Shown here piece after piece: positions 1-7,393 of a stretch of 29,892 nt of DNA. The stretch lies in the IMG/VR virus record IMGVR_UViG_3300042937_000242, positions 1 through 29,892 of that record. One strand, 5' to 3'. This DNA comes from a virus. Both the position numbers and the translations under genes were made by a program. How positions within the stretch are numbered: the stretch's first letter is position 1; each line of letters starts with the position of its first letter. The notes under the pieces are model-generated. The model did not search any database. It saw only the letters and a list, made by a program, of their open reading frames with translations, and had not been told where the DNA came from.

Positions 1-417
1 ATATGCTGGAGGGCCTGGCTGGTCATTAGTTCCAACCCAAAGAGATTCTGCTCTAGCTTGGTCAATGTATATTAATGCATTTCCAGAATATGCTGAGTCA
101 CTATTTACTACAGATATTATCTGAGCTATATCAGTAATAGCTTTTGATTGACTACCAATTGGAGTTGGTTGGAGTTGAGTAAAACCTATGTAAGCTCTAA
201 CATCTTCAAGAACAGCAATACCATAAGTTGTTTGATAATACGGCCAACGAACACTGAGGGCTACAACTTTTTGAAAACCTTCTTTAATAAAACCGTTAAT
301 CAAGTCAAGTTGAATATCAACGTTTTCAGTTGTACCGATTTCTAAGTCAGATAATTGCGCAACAAAACTGCGCATCTGTGCAAGTGTTAGGTTTGCATTT
401 TGAAAAGGTATAGCCAT
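1..417 (-). CDS. Probable head-tail adaptor protein, C-terminus cut by window edge
   Basis: 139 residues are visible and the frame is still open at the left edge. The start follows AGGA seven to eight bases upstream. The protein begins MAIPFQNANLTLAQMR and is helical and polar, with the stretch LDLINGFIKEGFQKVV followed by RWPYYQTTYGIAV. A helix ending in an aromatic-rich RWPYYQT turn, then an Ile/Leu/Ala-rich strand region, is the pattern of phage adaptor (gp6/SU10-adaptor-like) proteins, which close the portal ring and receive the tail. Its place downstream of the major capsid gene on the same strand fits. The assignment rests on pattern and position, so moderate confidence. Confidence 0.6.
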   Translation of the reverse strand, partial: MAIPFQNANLTLAQMRSFVAQLSDLEIGTTENVDIQLDLINGFIKEGFQKVVALSVRWPYYQTTYGIAVLEDVRAYIGFTQLQPTPIGSQSKAITDIAQIISVVNSDSAYSGNALIYIDQARAESLWVGTNDQPGPPAY

Positions 418-426
418 TTAATAATC

Positions 427-699
427 CTATTCTTTAGACTTCTTAGCTTGTTGATTTAAATGACCAATGCAATATTCAGTCTTCTTTGCTTGCGGAGCTC
501 TACAACGCATTTCTGTTTTTGGATTAACATGTATGCAAGTTGGAATTGGTGGAACATACTCAACACCAGATGGTGGAGCTAGTTCTACAGTTGCATTAAC
601 AAAACCTACCATAATATTTGCTGGTTCAATACCAGGCATGTTGCCGTATCTCTCGGCTCCTACTGGTGTGTGTATTTTATATGCGAATTCTTTTGTCAT
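427..699 (-). CDS. Small Cys/His metal-site protein, 90 aa
   Basis: The start ATG is preceded by a clear GAGGGAG ribosome site. The first half is Pro/Val/Gly-rich and unremarkable. The second half carries C-x8-C-x10-C-x2-H (CIHVNPKTEMRC, then YCIGHL), the spacing of a small treble-clef-like zinc site seen in many short phage proteins. The last ten residues are lysine-rich. It sits nine bases upstream of the adaptor gene in the leftward virion module, so it is probably made late. No function can be assigned; it may be a minor virion or DNA-contacting protein. Confidence 0.7.
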   Translation of the reverse strand: MTKEFAYKIHTPVGAERYGNMPGIEPANIMVGFVNATVELAPPSGVEYVPPIPTCIHVNPKTEMRCRAPQAKKTEYCIGHLNQQAKKSKE

Positions 700-724
700 T
701 ATTACTCCCTCGTAAAATATTTAT

Positions 725-841
725 TTATTTATCAGTTTTTTTTGGTCTTGCTTCTTTTTTGCGACCAGAAACTTCTTGCATACTTCCTTTTTTAGAGGAA
801 AGCATTTGGGAATAATTTGTATTCTTTTTCTTTTTTTTCAT
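725..841 (-). CDS. Very short polybasic protein, 38 aa
   Basis: The product starts MKKKKKNTNYSQ and ends RPKKTDK; about a third of its residues are Lys or Arg. A weak GAAAGAG site lies upstream of the ATG. It resembles in composition the lysine-rich small proteins encoded between terminase and portal (5254-7223). It lies between a hairpin (879-908) and the next virion gene. Because it is so short and A-rich, it could be a chance reading frame, but it fills an otherwise empty gap in a tightly packed strand. Confidence 0.5.
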   Translation of the reverse strand: MKKKKKNTNYSQMLSSKKGSMQEVSGRKKEARPKKTDK

Positions 842-878
842 ATTATTCTCTTTCAATTACTTAGTGTTATTAAAGATA

Positions 879-908
879 TGCCGCCAGAGGAATACACCCC
901 TGGCGGCA
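879..908 (-). terminator. Perfect 9-bp hairpin downstream of the 157-aa structural gene
   Basis: TGCCGCCAG at the left pairs exactly with CTGGCGGCA at the right around an AATACA-centred loop, with two further G-C pairs inside after one mismatch. It is GC-rich in an AT-rich region and lies 17 bases beyond the stop of the 157-aa gene. In the leftward direction it is followed only by a weak T stretch (TATCTTTAATAA), so it may be a partial terminator or a 3' stability element. Confidence 0.5.
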
Positions 909-925
909 CACCCTAGTCAGCTAAA

Positions 926-1399
926 TTATGGCTGTGCTGGCCAGTCAATGCGACTCCACTCACAAGATGAGTAAAGTGCGTTAACTGTAATTGTGCTGTC
1001 TGCATCTTTGATACCGTTAACAATCAAAGTACCATCTGCTGAAGGTGTAACTACACCCTCAAGAATTGCAATGTTTCCAGCTGTTGCTAACGCATTACCA
1101 GTACCTGGGCTTGATGCTGCACCAATTACACCAACTGAAGTTGTTACCAAAGTTGATGAAGCTGATGTAGCTTGAGTTACCTGGTAAGCAATTTGAGTTG
1201 CTGCAGGACCGTTAACGGCCCAAGCTGAACCCGCAGTTGTTGCACCACAAGTGTAAGATACAATAAACTTAAACTTGTAGGTTTCTCCAGCTGCTACATA
1301 AAAGGACAAGCCTGTTATTGGGGTGTTTGTTGCTGCTACTGATACGTCCGATGGAAGTGTTACTACTCTTGGAACTATGAATTTATTTGTTGTTGCCAT
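926..1399 (-). CDS. Putative virion surface or decoration-type protein, 157 aa
   Basis: The protein is rich in Thr, Ala, Ser, Gly and Val with almost no charged residues, and starts MATTNKFIVPRVVTLPSDV. It reads as alternating beta-strands: an N-terminal strand set, then GLSFYVAAGETYKFKFIVSY, and a C-terminal VNGIKDADSTITVNALYSSC. There is one Cys in each half. This composition is common in phage head-decoration and fibre-associated beta proteins, and the gene directly follows the major capsid gene. No specific family is recognised, so the structural role is inferred from position and composition. Confidence 0.65.
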   Translation of the reverse strand: MATTNKFIVPRVVTLPSDVSVAATNTPITGLSFYVAAGETYKFKFIVSYTCGATTAGSAWAVNGPAATQIAYQVTQATSASSTLVTTSVGVIGAASSPGTGNALATAGNIAILEGVVTPSADGTLIVNGIKDADSTITVNALYSSCEWSRIDWPAQP

Positions 1400-1473
1400 G
1401 ATTATTACCTATTCTCTCTAATCAATCATGTTGATTGAAATTGTTGTTTGTTTGTTTTTTTTATTAAATAGCT

Positions 1474-1523
1474 GGCACTGGGAGAGTCACCCGAAGGATG
1501 GCAACCTTTCAACTCCCAGTACC
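1474..1523 (-). other. Nested hairpin between the major capsid gene and the next gene
   Basis: Outer arms ACTGGGAG and CTCCCAGT pair perfectly over eight bases, extended by G-C pairs after one mismatch. A second short stem (GAAGG with CCTTTC) forms inside. It lies just after the major capsid stop codon. The leftward transcript continues into an A-rich stretch rather than a T-run, so this is not a standard terminator. It could be a leaky attenuator or an RNA-end stabiliser that keeps capsid mRNA abundant. Confidence 0.45.
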
Positions 1524-1541
1524 AACTACATCTTTTGCTTA

Positions 1542-2495
1542 TTAAGCGTCAGCTAACAAGTAGCCTTGACGTGCACGGTTTGAACAGGTCAATTCACCAT
1601 AAGCCATTACGAGAGCGTAACGGGCGTCAACGCCTGCTACAGTTCCGTTTTGGAAGTCGGTGGTATTGAACCAGTGGCCGTTCATGCCGGTCAACTTGAG
1701 GTACTTGCTGTTAAGGAAGTACATTGGTGCTGAAGTTGCATCAGCTGCTATGGCAAGGTCAAACACAAGTGGTGTTTGCTTGAACATCAAGTTCTGGAAA
1801 CCAGCATTTGCTTTTGCAACGTCTTGGTAACGCACGTTTGCTGTCAACAATGACTCGTACTTTTCAAACAGGTTAGTGTTTGTAAGAATCAAGTCAGGAA
1901 CATCGCTGCCCTTTGATATCTGGTTGTAAACATTACCCATGTCAGCTTGTGACAAGGTTGATGCTGATACGTCCTGGAATGGATTCCACCAAGTGTTGCT
2001 CGATGCATCAATGCCACCAACCGTGTTATTCACAGTTGCTACGATGTTGCCAAGACCGTTAAAGTCTTTGCTACCGTTGCCAGTACCATCGCTGTAAAGC
2101 ATGGTGTTAAGGCTTGACTTGAGTGACTCTTCTGCCTGCATAATCTTTGCATTCAAAAGCTTGATGATTGCCTCGGTGCCACGGTTCTTGGATTCTTCGA
2201 TACCGCTGATTGCGATAGAAGCAGCCATCTGCTTCCACTGGTACTCAGCAGCTGTGATTCCGTCTTGTGGGGTGAGGTCAATCGCATCATACCCTGAGTA
2301 CGAACCAACAGTGTTGTTGACTGCGTACATCAATGGCTCTACGATTGAGGTACCACCCTCTTCAACTTGGACTCTGCCCTTGCTGTTGAGGTGGTTAAGA
2401 AGGACAAGGTCCTTGAAAATGTTGTCGACCAACGTCGGCTGATAATTTTGCAGCGTAGTAGACAACAGTGCATTAAAGTCGGGATTTCCGGCCAT
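1542..2495 (-). CDS. Major capsid protein, 317 aa
   Basis: The protein forms the icosahedral shell. Family features read from the sequence are the N-terminal LLSTTLQNYQPTLVDNIF, the GRVQVEEGGTSIVEPLMY block (the E-loop-like region), SGYDAIDLTPQDGITAAEY, a long helix region around IIKLLNAKIMQAEE, and GTGNGSKDFNGLGNIV. These match in order a widespread HK97-fold phage capsid family. The length of about 320 residues without an N-terminal scaffold domain agrees with a separate scaffold gene immediately upstream. Mature capsid normally exceeds all other products, and the hairpin just downstream may help. High confidence. Confidence 0.92.
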   Translation of the reverse strand: MAGNPDFNALLSTTLQNYQPTLVDNIFKDLVLLNHLNSKGRVQVEEGGTSIVEPLMYAVNNTVGSYSGYDAIDLTPQDGITAAEYQWKQMAASIAISGIEESKNRGTEAIIKLLNAKIMQAEESLKSSLNTMLYSDGTGNGSKDFNGLGNIVATVNNTVGGIDASSNTWWNPFQDVSASTLSQADMGNVYNQISKGSDVPDLILTNTNLFEKYESLLTANVRYQDVAKANAGFQNLMFKQTPLVFDLAIAADATSAPMYFLNSKYLKLTGMNGHWFNTTDFQNGTVAGVDARYALVMAYGELTCSNRARQGYLLADA

Positions 2496-2514
2496 TTTAA
2501 TATCTCCTGTTTGT

Positions 2515-3294
2515 TTAGAGGTTTAGTGCTCTCTTAGCATTTTCAAATGCTTCGAAAACTGATTTAGGTTGTGCAGTTTGTGTGGTGACTGGTGATTTTG
2601 CTGCAGTGCCGCCAGAGACTATTGCCGCTGAACGCTTAGACTGAAGCCTAGCCTGTTCTTCTGAAAGCTTTTTAGTAGCTTCCGAAGCCTTAGAGTAAAC
2701 CTTATCAAAAGTAATCTGTTTAAAGATTGATTCTAAATCGGTTGAACCCGTTGCTAAAGCTTTTGCTACAACTTCATCTGCATCAAAATCTTCACCATAC
2801 TTGCTCTGCAATGTATCGATAGTTCTAGTCAACTCATCCATAGCTTTTGATTGCTCGAAAGCTGCAATGCGCTGCTCTAACTGTCGAAGTTGCTGTTCAG
2901 CTGGGTCTAACCACTCTTCCTCTTGAGGTTGGGTAGCTACACCGTATTGCTGATTCAACAACTGCAAGGTAGCAGCTGGGTCACTTTGCAGGGCTTCCTG
3001 GAGTGCACTAGCGTACTGGACTTGCTTTCTTTGCTCACTGAGCTCTTGTGTCTTGCGGGTATAATCCGCCTGACGCTGATACCCAGCTAGAGCCTCCTTT
3101 ACTGGAACTACTACTTCTTCGCCATCTACTTGGAGCTTGATGACCTTGTCGGCAATCTCTGTATAGTCGAATAATTCTTGTTCTTGTTCTGGAGTTTCTG
3201 CTTGTACCTCAACCTCTTCTCCAACTTGTCCACTTGCAATGGGGTTAGTTTCGTCGTCAATTGTACTAGCAATATTTATTTCTTCATTACTCAT
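2515..3294 (-). CDS. Capsid scaffolding / assembly protein, 259 aa
   Basis: A strongly acidic N-terminus (residues 1-50, many Glu/Asp/Gln) is followed by a long predicted coiled coil rich in Gln, Glu, Ala and Leu (about 75-175) and a basic C-terminal tail (KSVFEAFENAKRALNL). This acidic-coil-basic layout and the position between portal and major capsid are typical of phage scaffolds, where the basic end binds the coat protein. The start has a GAGGA site upstream. The region VIKLQVDGEEVVVPVKEALAGYQRQADYT is the short conserved motif often seen at the front of such proteins. Confidence 0.85.
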   Translation of the reverse strand: MSNEEINIASTIDDETNPIASGQVGEEVEVQAETPEQEQELFDYTEIADKVIKLQVDGEEVVVPVKEALAGYQRQADYTRKTQELSEQRKQVQYASALQEALQSDPAATLQLLNQQYGVATQPQEEEWLDPAEQQLRQLEQRIAAFEQSKAMDELTRTIDTLQSKYGEDFDADEVVAKALATGSTDLESIFKQITFDKVYSKASEATKKLSEEQARLQSKRSAAIVSGGTAAKSPVTTQTAQPKSVFEAFENAKRALNL

Positions 3295-3338
3295 TTGGAA
3301 TCCTCATCCTTCTAATTGGTTGTTCCGTGTATCTATCT

Positions 3339-3370
3339 ATTATATAGATAGTTTATTACATTACTGTAAA
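3339..3370 (-). promoter_or_regulatory. Candidate leftward promoter ahead of scaffold and capsid genes
   Basis: On the minus strand a perfect TATAAT lies at 3344-3339 and TTTACA at 3370-3365, but the spacer is 20 bases, longer than ideal. The -10 sits inside an inverted repeat (CTATCTA / TAGATAG). Predicted start is about 37 bases ahead of the scaffold ATG. It falls in the largest gap of this strand before the capsid genes. The call is tentative. Confidence 0.3.
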
Positions 3371-3371
3371 T

Positions 3372-5252
3372 CTATTGTTGTGCAGCCAATAATGCTTGTA
3401 ATATTTCAGGCGGCAATCCTTGTAAAGCAGCTGCTGGATTTGCTCCAACTTGTGGTGCAGGTCCTTGAATTGGTGCTCCAGGTATCATGCCAGGTGGTAG
3501 CTGTGGTGGCATACCTTGCATCATCTCTGGTGGGATGCCTTCCATACCCGGAGGCATACCTTGCATCATCTCTGGTGGCATACCTTGCATTTCTGGTGGC
3601 ATTGGTGGAGCTTCTGGTGCTGGTGGTGGCTCTGGAGACTTTAAGAATGAACTTGCATTCTTTACTCCAAATCCAGTTGCTAAAACATATTCAGCTAGCT
3701 TTTCTAAATTAACTAGACCAGCTTGAGCAAATGGTTGCATTGCTGAAACTATCTGAAGTGCCATATCTCTGCGGAAAGCTTCGTTTCTTGGGGCAGTTGA
3801 ACCTGCCTCAACATTAAAGTCAAACTCACCAGATATATAATCTTTATCAAATGTTAACCACATAGGAGCAGATTCTGTTCCTACTATTCTTACAGTCTGC
3901 TCACCAGTTAAATACTGCTGAGCTAGCATTATAAGATTAGAAGCACATCTAGCTATAGCATTTTCAATAGACACAAGCTTTTCAGCCACTCTAGCATTAC
4001 CAGCTTCAGCAATGATTGATGCTTCGCGGGCAGTTCTAGTTGTTTCTGGGATTGCACCACGCTGGTACTCTGAGACGCCTGACACACGGTCAATGTCATT
4101 TTGAATTAAAGTTGACTGATTATAAAATTCAGGTGGGTTAATCAAGGCCGGCATTGGAACAACAACGTTATTTAAATTCTCGTTACCCTTAACAGGAACG
4201 ATTACGTTGTCATCATCAGATGCCAAAGCTTGACGACCATCATCATCAAATGCTGATTCATTAAACAACCACTTGCGTGAGTAACGCTTTCTGTGGTTCA
4301 TCATCTGTGTACGAGTTTCGTTTAATTCGTACTGCAATGGTTCAATTGCTTCTAGTTCACCCATTGGATAAAAGAATCCAGGGATTTCATAGTTGCGTAA
4401 CATAAAGAATGGATGACCAAATGCGTATGGCATCTTAACTGGTTTAATTAAGAACTTGTCTCCACTGTCTGCAAACACGCACATCTCACCAGTATCAATA
4501 TTATAATATTCATAAATGTCGCAATATGCTTCATCTGGGTTAGTAGGATTATAAGTATTAGTTACTGTTATGTCACCATATTTTTGATAAGAAGATGGAC
4601 TTAATTCTTTTCTTGCGGCGGCATCATAACGCTTATCTTCTTTTGCATCCTTTAAAGGACGACGAGTACGTTGTGCAATCCAACGAATGTCATTCATGCT
4701 TACAGCATCAACGTCAACATACATATCAAATGGGTCAACGCGCTCTAAGAATGGACGGTCTTCTCTAATAATTATTTGAGATTCAACATCATCAGTAGTT
4801 TCTGGGCCGGCAGCTTCATCAGCAGTATCTTGAATATCATCGAGTTTTGCTTCTTCAACGAAACGATAACCAGTCTTAACCCAACCATGACCAATAATTA
4901 AATAGTCTTTAACTGCGCGCTGAAACTCTGGTTGGCATTCGTAATGCTGCCACCAATAGTTAATGATAGATTCAGTTACTACAGCTTTGTCACCGTCTTC
5001 TGGTCTACGTGCATTAACGTTAATCTTTGGGCGACCAATAGAAACAGCTGGAGCTAATGTATTGATGGTTGAAAAAGCAATGTTAACAAGGAGTCTGTCA
5101 CCTTGTAAATAACCACGGTAGTGCCTACCACGATAAAGGTTAATAAGTCTTTGCCAAAGATTGTCATAGTTTTCATTCTTGCGCCAGTTTCTAGAGTAAT
5201 CAACTTTTTTTCTATAGCTTGATAATTTATCATAATTACTTTGTCTTGCCAT
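3372..5252 (-). CDS. Portal protein, 626 aa
   Basis: The portal is the dodecameric ring at one head vertex through which DNA is packaged and to which the tail joins. It starts MARQSNYDKLSSYRKK and has the portal pattern: LWQRLINLYRGRHYRG near the N-terminus, VNIAFSTINTLAPAV, then FDMYVDVDAVSMNDIRWIAQR and GHPFFMLRNYEIPGFFYPMGELE, a stem/crown helix region with QRGAIPETTRTAREASIIAE, and a flexible tail. Residues from about 545 to 615 are a Pro/Met/Gly tract made of near-repeats. One base separates it from the upstream gene, so translation is probably coupled. The neighbouring scaffold and capsid genes confirm the role. Confidence 0.9.
   Translation of the reverse strand: MARQSNYDKLSSYRKKVDYSRNWRKNENYDNLWQRLINLYRGRHYRGYLQGDRLLVNIAFSTINTLAPAVSIGRPKINVNARRPEDGDKAVVTESIINYWWQHYECQPEFQRAVKDYLIIGHGWVKTGYRFVEEAKLDDIQDTADEAAGPETTDDVESQIIIREDRPFLERVDPFDMYVDVDAVSMNDIRWIAQRTRRPLKDAKEDKRYDAAARKELSPSSYQKYGDITVTNTYNPTNPDEAYCDIYEYYNIDTGEMCVFADSGDKFLIKPVKMPYAFGHPFFMLRNYEIPGFFYPMGELEAIEPLQYELNETRTQMMNHRKRYSRKWLFNESAFDDDGRQALASDDDNVIVPVKGNENLNNVVVPMPALINPPEFYNQSTLIQNDIDRVSGVSEYQRGAIPETTRTAREASIIAEAGNARVAEKLVSIENAIARCASNLIMLAQQYLTGEQTVRIVGTESAPMWLTFDKDYISGEFDFNVEAGSTAPRNEAFRRDMALQIVSAMQPFAQAGLVNLEKLAEYVLATGFGVKNASSFLKSPEPPPAPEAPPMPPEMQGMPPEMMQGMPPGMEGIPPEMMQGMPPQLPPGMIPGAPIQGPAPQVGANPAAALQGLPPEILQALLAAQQ
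3470..3620 (-). repeat. Repeats encoding the Pro/Met-rich portal tail
   Basis: Degenerate in-frame repeats encode units such as GMPPEMMQGMPP. The DNA unit TTGCATCATCTCTGGTGG appears twice, 54 bases apart, with weaker copies around it. The tract is low-complexity and probably disordered in the protein. Its length could vary by slippage between related phages. Confidence 0.7.
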
Positions 5253-5253
5253 G

Positions 5254-5514
5254 TTAGCAGTCCCACTTCTTTAATGCCAACGCTTTACGTGTTGGTCTTC
5301 CTTTTGCATCCTTCATTGGTCCTGGATTTCCTTCCATCCTAGCGCAAAAAGATTTTCTTCTTGCTGCGGCCTTTGGTGACTTAGCTGCCTGCTTAGCGGT
5401 AACTGGTGGCTTTAGATTCATACCTTGAGCTTTTGCGGATGCGCGGCCTTTAGCATTAAGTCCACCTGTAGGACTCTTACCTTCTTTTCTTTGCCATGCA
5501 GGAGTCTTAGCCAT
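5254..5514 (-). CDS. Basic small protein, DUF6321-like, 86 aa
   Basis: It begins MAKTPAWQRKEGKSPTGGLN and ends GRPTRKALALKKWDC. The blocks AWQRKEGKSPTGGLNAKGRA, AARRKSFCARM and GPMKDAKGRPTRKALALKKW match from memory a conserved phage family, which I believe is DUF6321, of unknown function. It is strongly basic with two Cys. Its ATG overlaps the stop of the upstream gene (TAATG), and its own stop lies one base before the portal start, so it is translated as part of the gapless chain. A nucleic-acid-binding or packaging-related role is possible from charge and place only. Confidence 0.8.
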   Translation of the reverse strand: MAKTPAWQRKEGKSPTGGLNAKGRASAKAQGMNLKPPVTAKQAAKSPKAAARRKSFCARMEGNPGPMKDAKGRPTRKALALKKWDC

Positions 5515-5687
5515 TATTTCTTTTTCCTCGCAGCTTTCATATTATCAACTAAATTTGGGTAAGGTCTACCTGCAGCTTTAGCAGAAGCTTTAGCTGAAGC
5601 TTTTTGTGCAGGTGTGAGTTTCTTTGGTGCGCCTAAAGATTTAGGACGTGCCTTTTCCCATACTGGTTTACTTTTTTTTGCCGCCAT
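5514..5687 (-). CDS. Polybasic small protein, 57 aa
   Basis: The product has 14 Lys and 3 Arg in 57 residues. It opens MAAKKSKPVWEKARPKSLGA, has an Ala/Lys/Ser helix (TPAQKASAKASAKAAG), then the more specific GRPYPNLVDNMKAARKKK. Its stop overlaps the ATG of the following gene (TAATG). Upstream sequence offers only a weak GAAAGAAG site, so re-initiation from the upstream gene is likely. The GRPYPNLVDN block looks conserved rather than random, but I cannot name a family. Confidence 0.7.
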   Translation of the reverse strand: MAAKKSKPVWEKARPKSLGAPKKLTPAQKASAKASAKAAGRPYPNLVDNMKAARKKK

Positions 5688-5763
5688 TTTTCTTCTTCTT
5701 TCTAGGAGTATAATTCTTAGTTGTTGTAGAAGGTAATGCTGGATATTTTGGATTACCTGGCAT
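5668..5763 (-). CDS. Very short polybasic peptide, 31 aa
   Basis: It starts MPGNPKYPALPSTTTKNY and ends in two lysine clusters (RKKKK and GGKKK), with 9 Lys and 1 Arg in total. Its ATG lies inside the last codons of the upstream 115-aa gene (11-base overlap) and its end runs 20 bases into the next gene. No good ribosome site is visible, so it depends on coupling or is not expressed. It is kept because it exactly bridges two genes and matches their lysine-rich composition. Confidence 0.5.
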   Translation of the reverse strand: MPGNPKYPALPSTTTKNYTPRKKKKNGGKKK

Positions 5764-6100
5764 TGGTATTCGAAACTGCTGTAACAACAAGGTCTACGCT
5801 ACCAACAAAACCAGCTTCTGATTTTACAACTAATGTAGTTAGACCAGCAACTGGAACTCTAGCAGTCCATACTTCAGCCGATGGACTTGAACCAGCTTCT
5901 GAAGTAACTGCAGTTGTCCAGTTTGTGCTATCCAACTCTTGTACTGCAATAGCGGTATATGCTGTTCCTGTGTTGGTTGCATAGAAGGCTATACTTCCAT
6001 CCCATATGCCAGAAAGTCTAATGACTGCATCTGAATAATCTGCAACATTGAAAGTTCTTTCAACTGAAGCACTTGTTAGTGTTGATGTATAAGTTTGCAT
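5753..6100 (-). CDS. Putative beta-sandwich structural protein, 115 aa
   Basis: Unlike its polybasic neighbours this protein is nearly neutral and beta-rich: MQTYTSTLTSASVERTFNV, then VIRLSGIWDGSIAFYATN, ELDSTNWTTAV, VWTARVPVAGLTTLVVKSEA and a final VDLVVTAVSN. The LSGxWxGSIxF pattern followed by a W-containing turn is common in phage Ig-like or jelly-roll decoration and fibre-head proteins. Its ATG overlaps the stop of the upstream gene (TAATG). A virion surface role is inferred. Confidence 0.7.
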   Translation of the reverse strand: MQTYTSTLTSASVERTFNVADYSDAVIRLSGIWDGSIAFYATNTGTAYTAIAVQELDSTNWTTAVTSEAGSSPSAEVWTARVPVAGLTTLVVKSEAGFVGSVDLVVTAVSNTNAR

Positions 6101-6267
6101 TATTTACCTTTTACTTTCTTAAGATTTGGATTCTTTCTTTTTGCGGCAGGTGATGCCTTGCGTGAAGCATTTGCAAGTATTGCCCCTGCAGACTCCATGC
6201 TATAGTTGCCCTTCTTAGCAATTTGCTTTTGAGCTGCTTTAAAGCCCATTCCTTTTTTAGCTTTCAT
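6100..6267 (-). CDS. Polybasic small protein, 55 aa
   Basis: It has 14 Lys and 2 Arg among 55 residues. It reads as two helices: MGFKAAQKQIAKKG and SMESAGAILANASRKASPA, then a basic tail AKRKNPNLKKVKGK. The middle block (SAGAILANASRKASPAAKRK) recurs, as I recall, in small proteins of unrelated phages and may be a real domain. Both ends overlap the neighbours as TAATG junctions, so it belongs to the coupled chain. Its function is unknown; charge suggests DNA or RNA contact. Confidence 0.7.
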   Translation of the reverse strand: MKAKKGMGFKAAQKQIAKKGNYSMESAGAILANASRKASPAAKRKNPNLKKVKGK

Positions 6268-6620
6268 TACTTGCCTGACTTTGGAACCAATTTATATTTT
6301 GGAGGATTGCTCATCAAAGTAAGTACCGTATAACCATCTGGAATATTCTTAGGATATTTTGTTGAACCACTTCCACCTTGGTACTGACGGTCCACTGGCT
6401 TTCCACCTTCTGCAGGACCTTTTTTGCGACCTGGATTATTTTGTGGCTTAGGTGCCTTTAGTGTTGGTGGAGCTGGTGGTGGTGGAGCTGACTTCATTGC
6501 TTTACCTATTGGCTTTCCAGAATCAGAACCTTGAGCAGATTGAAATGCTTTGCCCATTGGGCTATTCATTACTTCTGTAGCTCTGTTTACTTTCTTACCC
6601 AATACTGGTTTCTTAGCCAT
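6267..6620 (-). CDS. Lys/Pro-rich protein, 117 aa
   Basis: The N-terminal half is Lys/Ser/Gly-rich (MAKKPVLGKKVNRATEVMNS), then a proline run (APPPPAPPTLKAPKP), a basic linker, and a compact C-terminus with DGYTVLTLMSNPPKYKLVPK, which looks like a short beta-hairpin. The proline and lysine linker is probably disordered. It shares TAATG overlaps with both neighbours. No family is recognised. Possible roles are a flexible virion or scaffold-associated protein. Confidence 0.7.
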   Translation of the reverse strand: MAKKPVLGKKVNRATEVMNSPMGKAFQSAQGSDSGKPIGKAMKSAPPPPAPPTLKAPKPQNNPGRKKGPAEGGKPVDRQYQGGSGSTKYPKNIPDGYTVLTLMSNPPKYKLVPKSGK

Positions 6621-7051
6621 TATTTTTTTCCTTTTTTCTTAGAAGCCTGTGAACCTGCACCTGTGTACTTCTTTGTTATAACACCTTTGACAGAAGGTGA
6701 TAATCTGCTACTAGTTTCTTTAAATGAAGCATCTGGACTAAGTTGTGCCTTTATTATTTCTACTTGGTTCTTATAATTTTTCTTACTGAACGGGTTGTTT
6801 CCTACCTTAACAGTCTTGCGAACTGTATCTGTCTCAAATCCAGGAACTGCTTTTTTGCGAGCAGCATCTGTCTTTATTCTTTTAGCAAGATTTTCTGTAG
6901 CAGAACCTCTGTTTGCTTGTCCTGTCATACGAGAAGATTGAGCTCTTCTTGCTTGAGGCGACGCACCAGGACCTGGATAGTCAATAGGACCCTTTGCTGC
7001 CTTGTATGCTTCGGCCACTGTTGGCTTCTTTGAATTTTTCTTACTTGCCAT
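6620..7051 (-). CDS. Polybasic protein, 143 aa
   Basis: It starts MASKKNSKKPTVAEAYKAAK and ends GAGSQASKKKGKK. Basic residues are spread through the whole length, with Arg clusters in the middle (QARRAQSSRMTGQANRG). The stretch NYKNQVEIIKAQLSPDASFKE looks like a folded helical segment, followed by SRLSPSVKGVITKKYTG. Its start overlaps the upstream gene by 11 bases and its stop overlaps the next ATG. Composition is like histone-H1-type or packaging-associated basic proteins, but no homology is claimed. Confidence 0.7.
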   Translation of the reverse strand: MASKKNSKKPTVAEAYKAAKGPIDYPGPGASPQARRAQSSRMTGQANRGSATENLAKRIKTDAARKKAVPGFETDTVRKTVKVGNNPFSKKNYKNQVEIIKAQLSPDASFKETSSRLSPSVKGVITKKYTGAGSQASKKKGKK

Positions 7052-7223
7052 CTTTTTTTCCTACTTTCTTTAATACTTCTAGTCGTTGTTTAGCTGTAGC
7101 TAATCTTTTTTCTGCTTTGGTTACTTCTTTTTTAGCTGCTTTAGTAGCTGGTACTTCTATCTTTTTACCTTTAGTTACTTTTCCTGTTTTAATTTTAGGA
7201 TATGATTTTATTTCTTTCTTCAT
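7041..7223 (-). CDS. Extremely lysine-rich protein, 60 aa
   Basis: Twenty of 60 residues are Lys. It has a beta-like front (MKKEIKSYPKIKTGKVTKGK) and a predicted helix rich in Lys, Ala and Glu (AAKKEVTKAEKRLATAKQRL) that could form a short coiled coil. The ATG chosen has AAAGGA six bases upstream and overlaps the stop of the previous gene as ATGA; a TTG 21 bases earlier lacks such a site. Function unknown, probably nucleic-acid-facing. Confidence 0.7.
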   Translation of the reverse strand: MKKEIKSYPKIKTGKVTKGKKIEVPATKAAKKEVTKAEKRLATAKQRLEVLKKVGKKDGK

Positions 7224-7393
7224 CTTTTGTCCTTTAGATGCCAATCAATATGTCCGTCTAGTTTGTCAGCAATCTTGTCTATCTTGCCGGCTAGAACGCC
7301 GTGTTGTTCACTGCTCTCTTTTCTAAACGATTGTATTAATACAACCATTGGTCCACCTATAATAGCAACAGCTACTGGCACCAACCACTCCAT
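7220..7393 (-). CDS. Single-helix membrane protein, holin-like, 57 aa
   Basis: An N-terminal transmembrane segment (WLVPVAVAIIGGPMVVLI, residues 3-20) is followed by a charged amphipathic helix ending KLDGHIDWHLKDKR. This small layout (one helix, then a polar coil with DxHIDWHL) is common in phages, often next to lysis or terminase genes, and has been annotated as holin- or spanin-like in some. Its ATG shares one base with the upstream stop (TGATG), and its TGA overlaps the next ATG. Confidence 0.7.
   Translation of the reverse strand: MEWLVPVAVAIIGGPMVVLIQSFRKESSEQHGVLAGKIDKIADKLDGHIDWHLKDKR

Noticed and set aside
7224-7244. Earlier TTG start for the lysine-rich 60-aa gene
   Set aside because: No ribosome site before it, while the ATG at 7223 has AAAGGA at good spacing and an ATGA junction.
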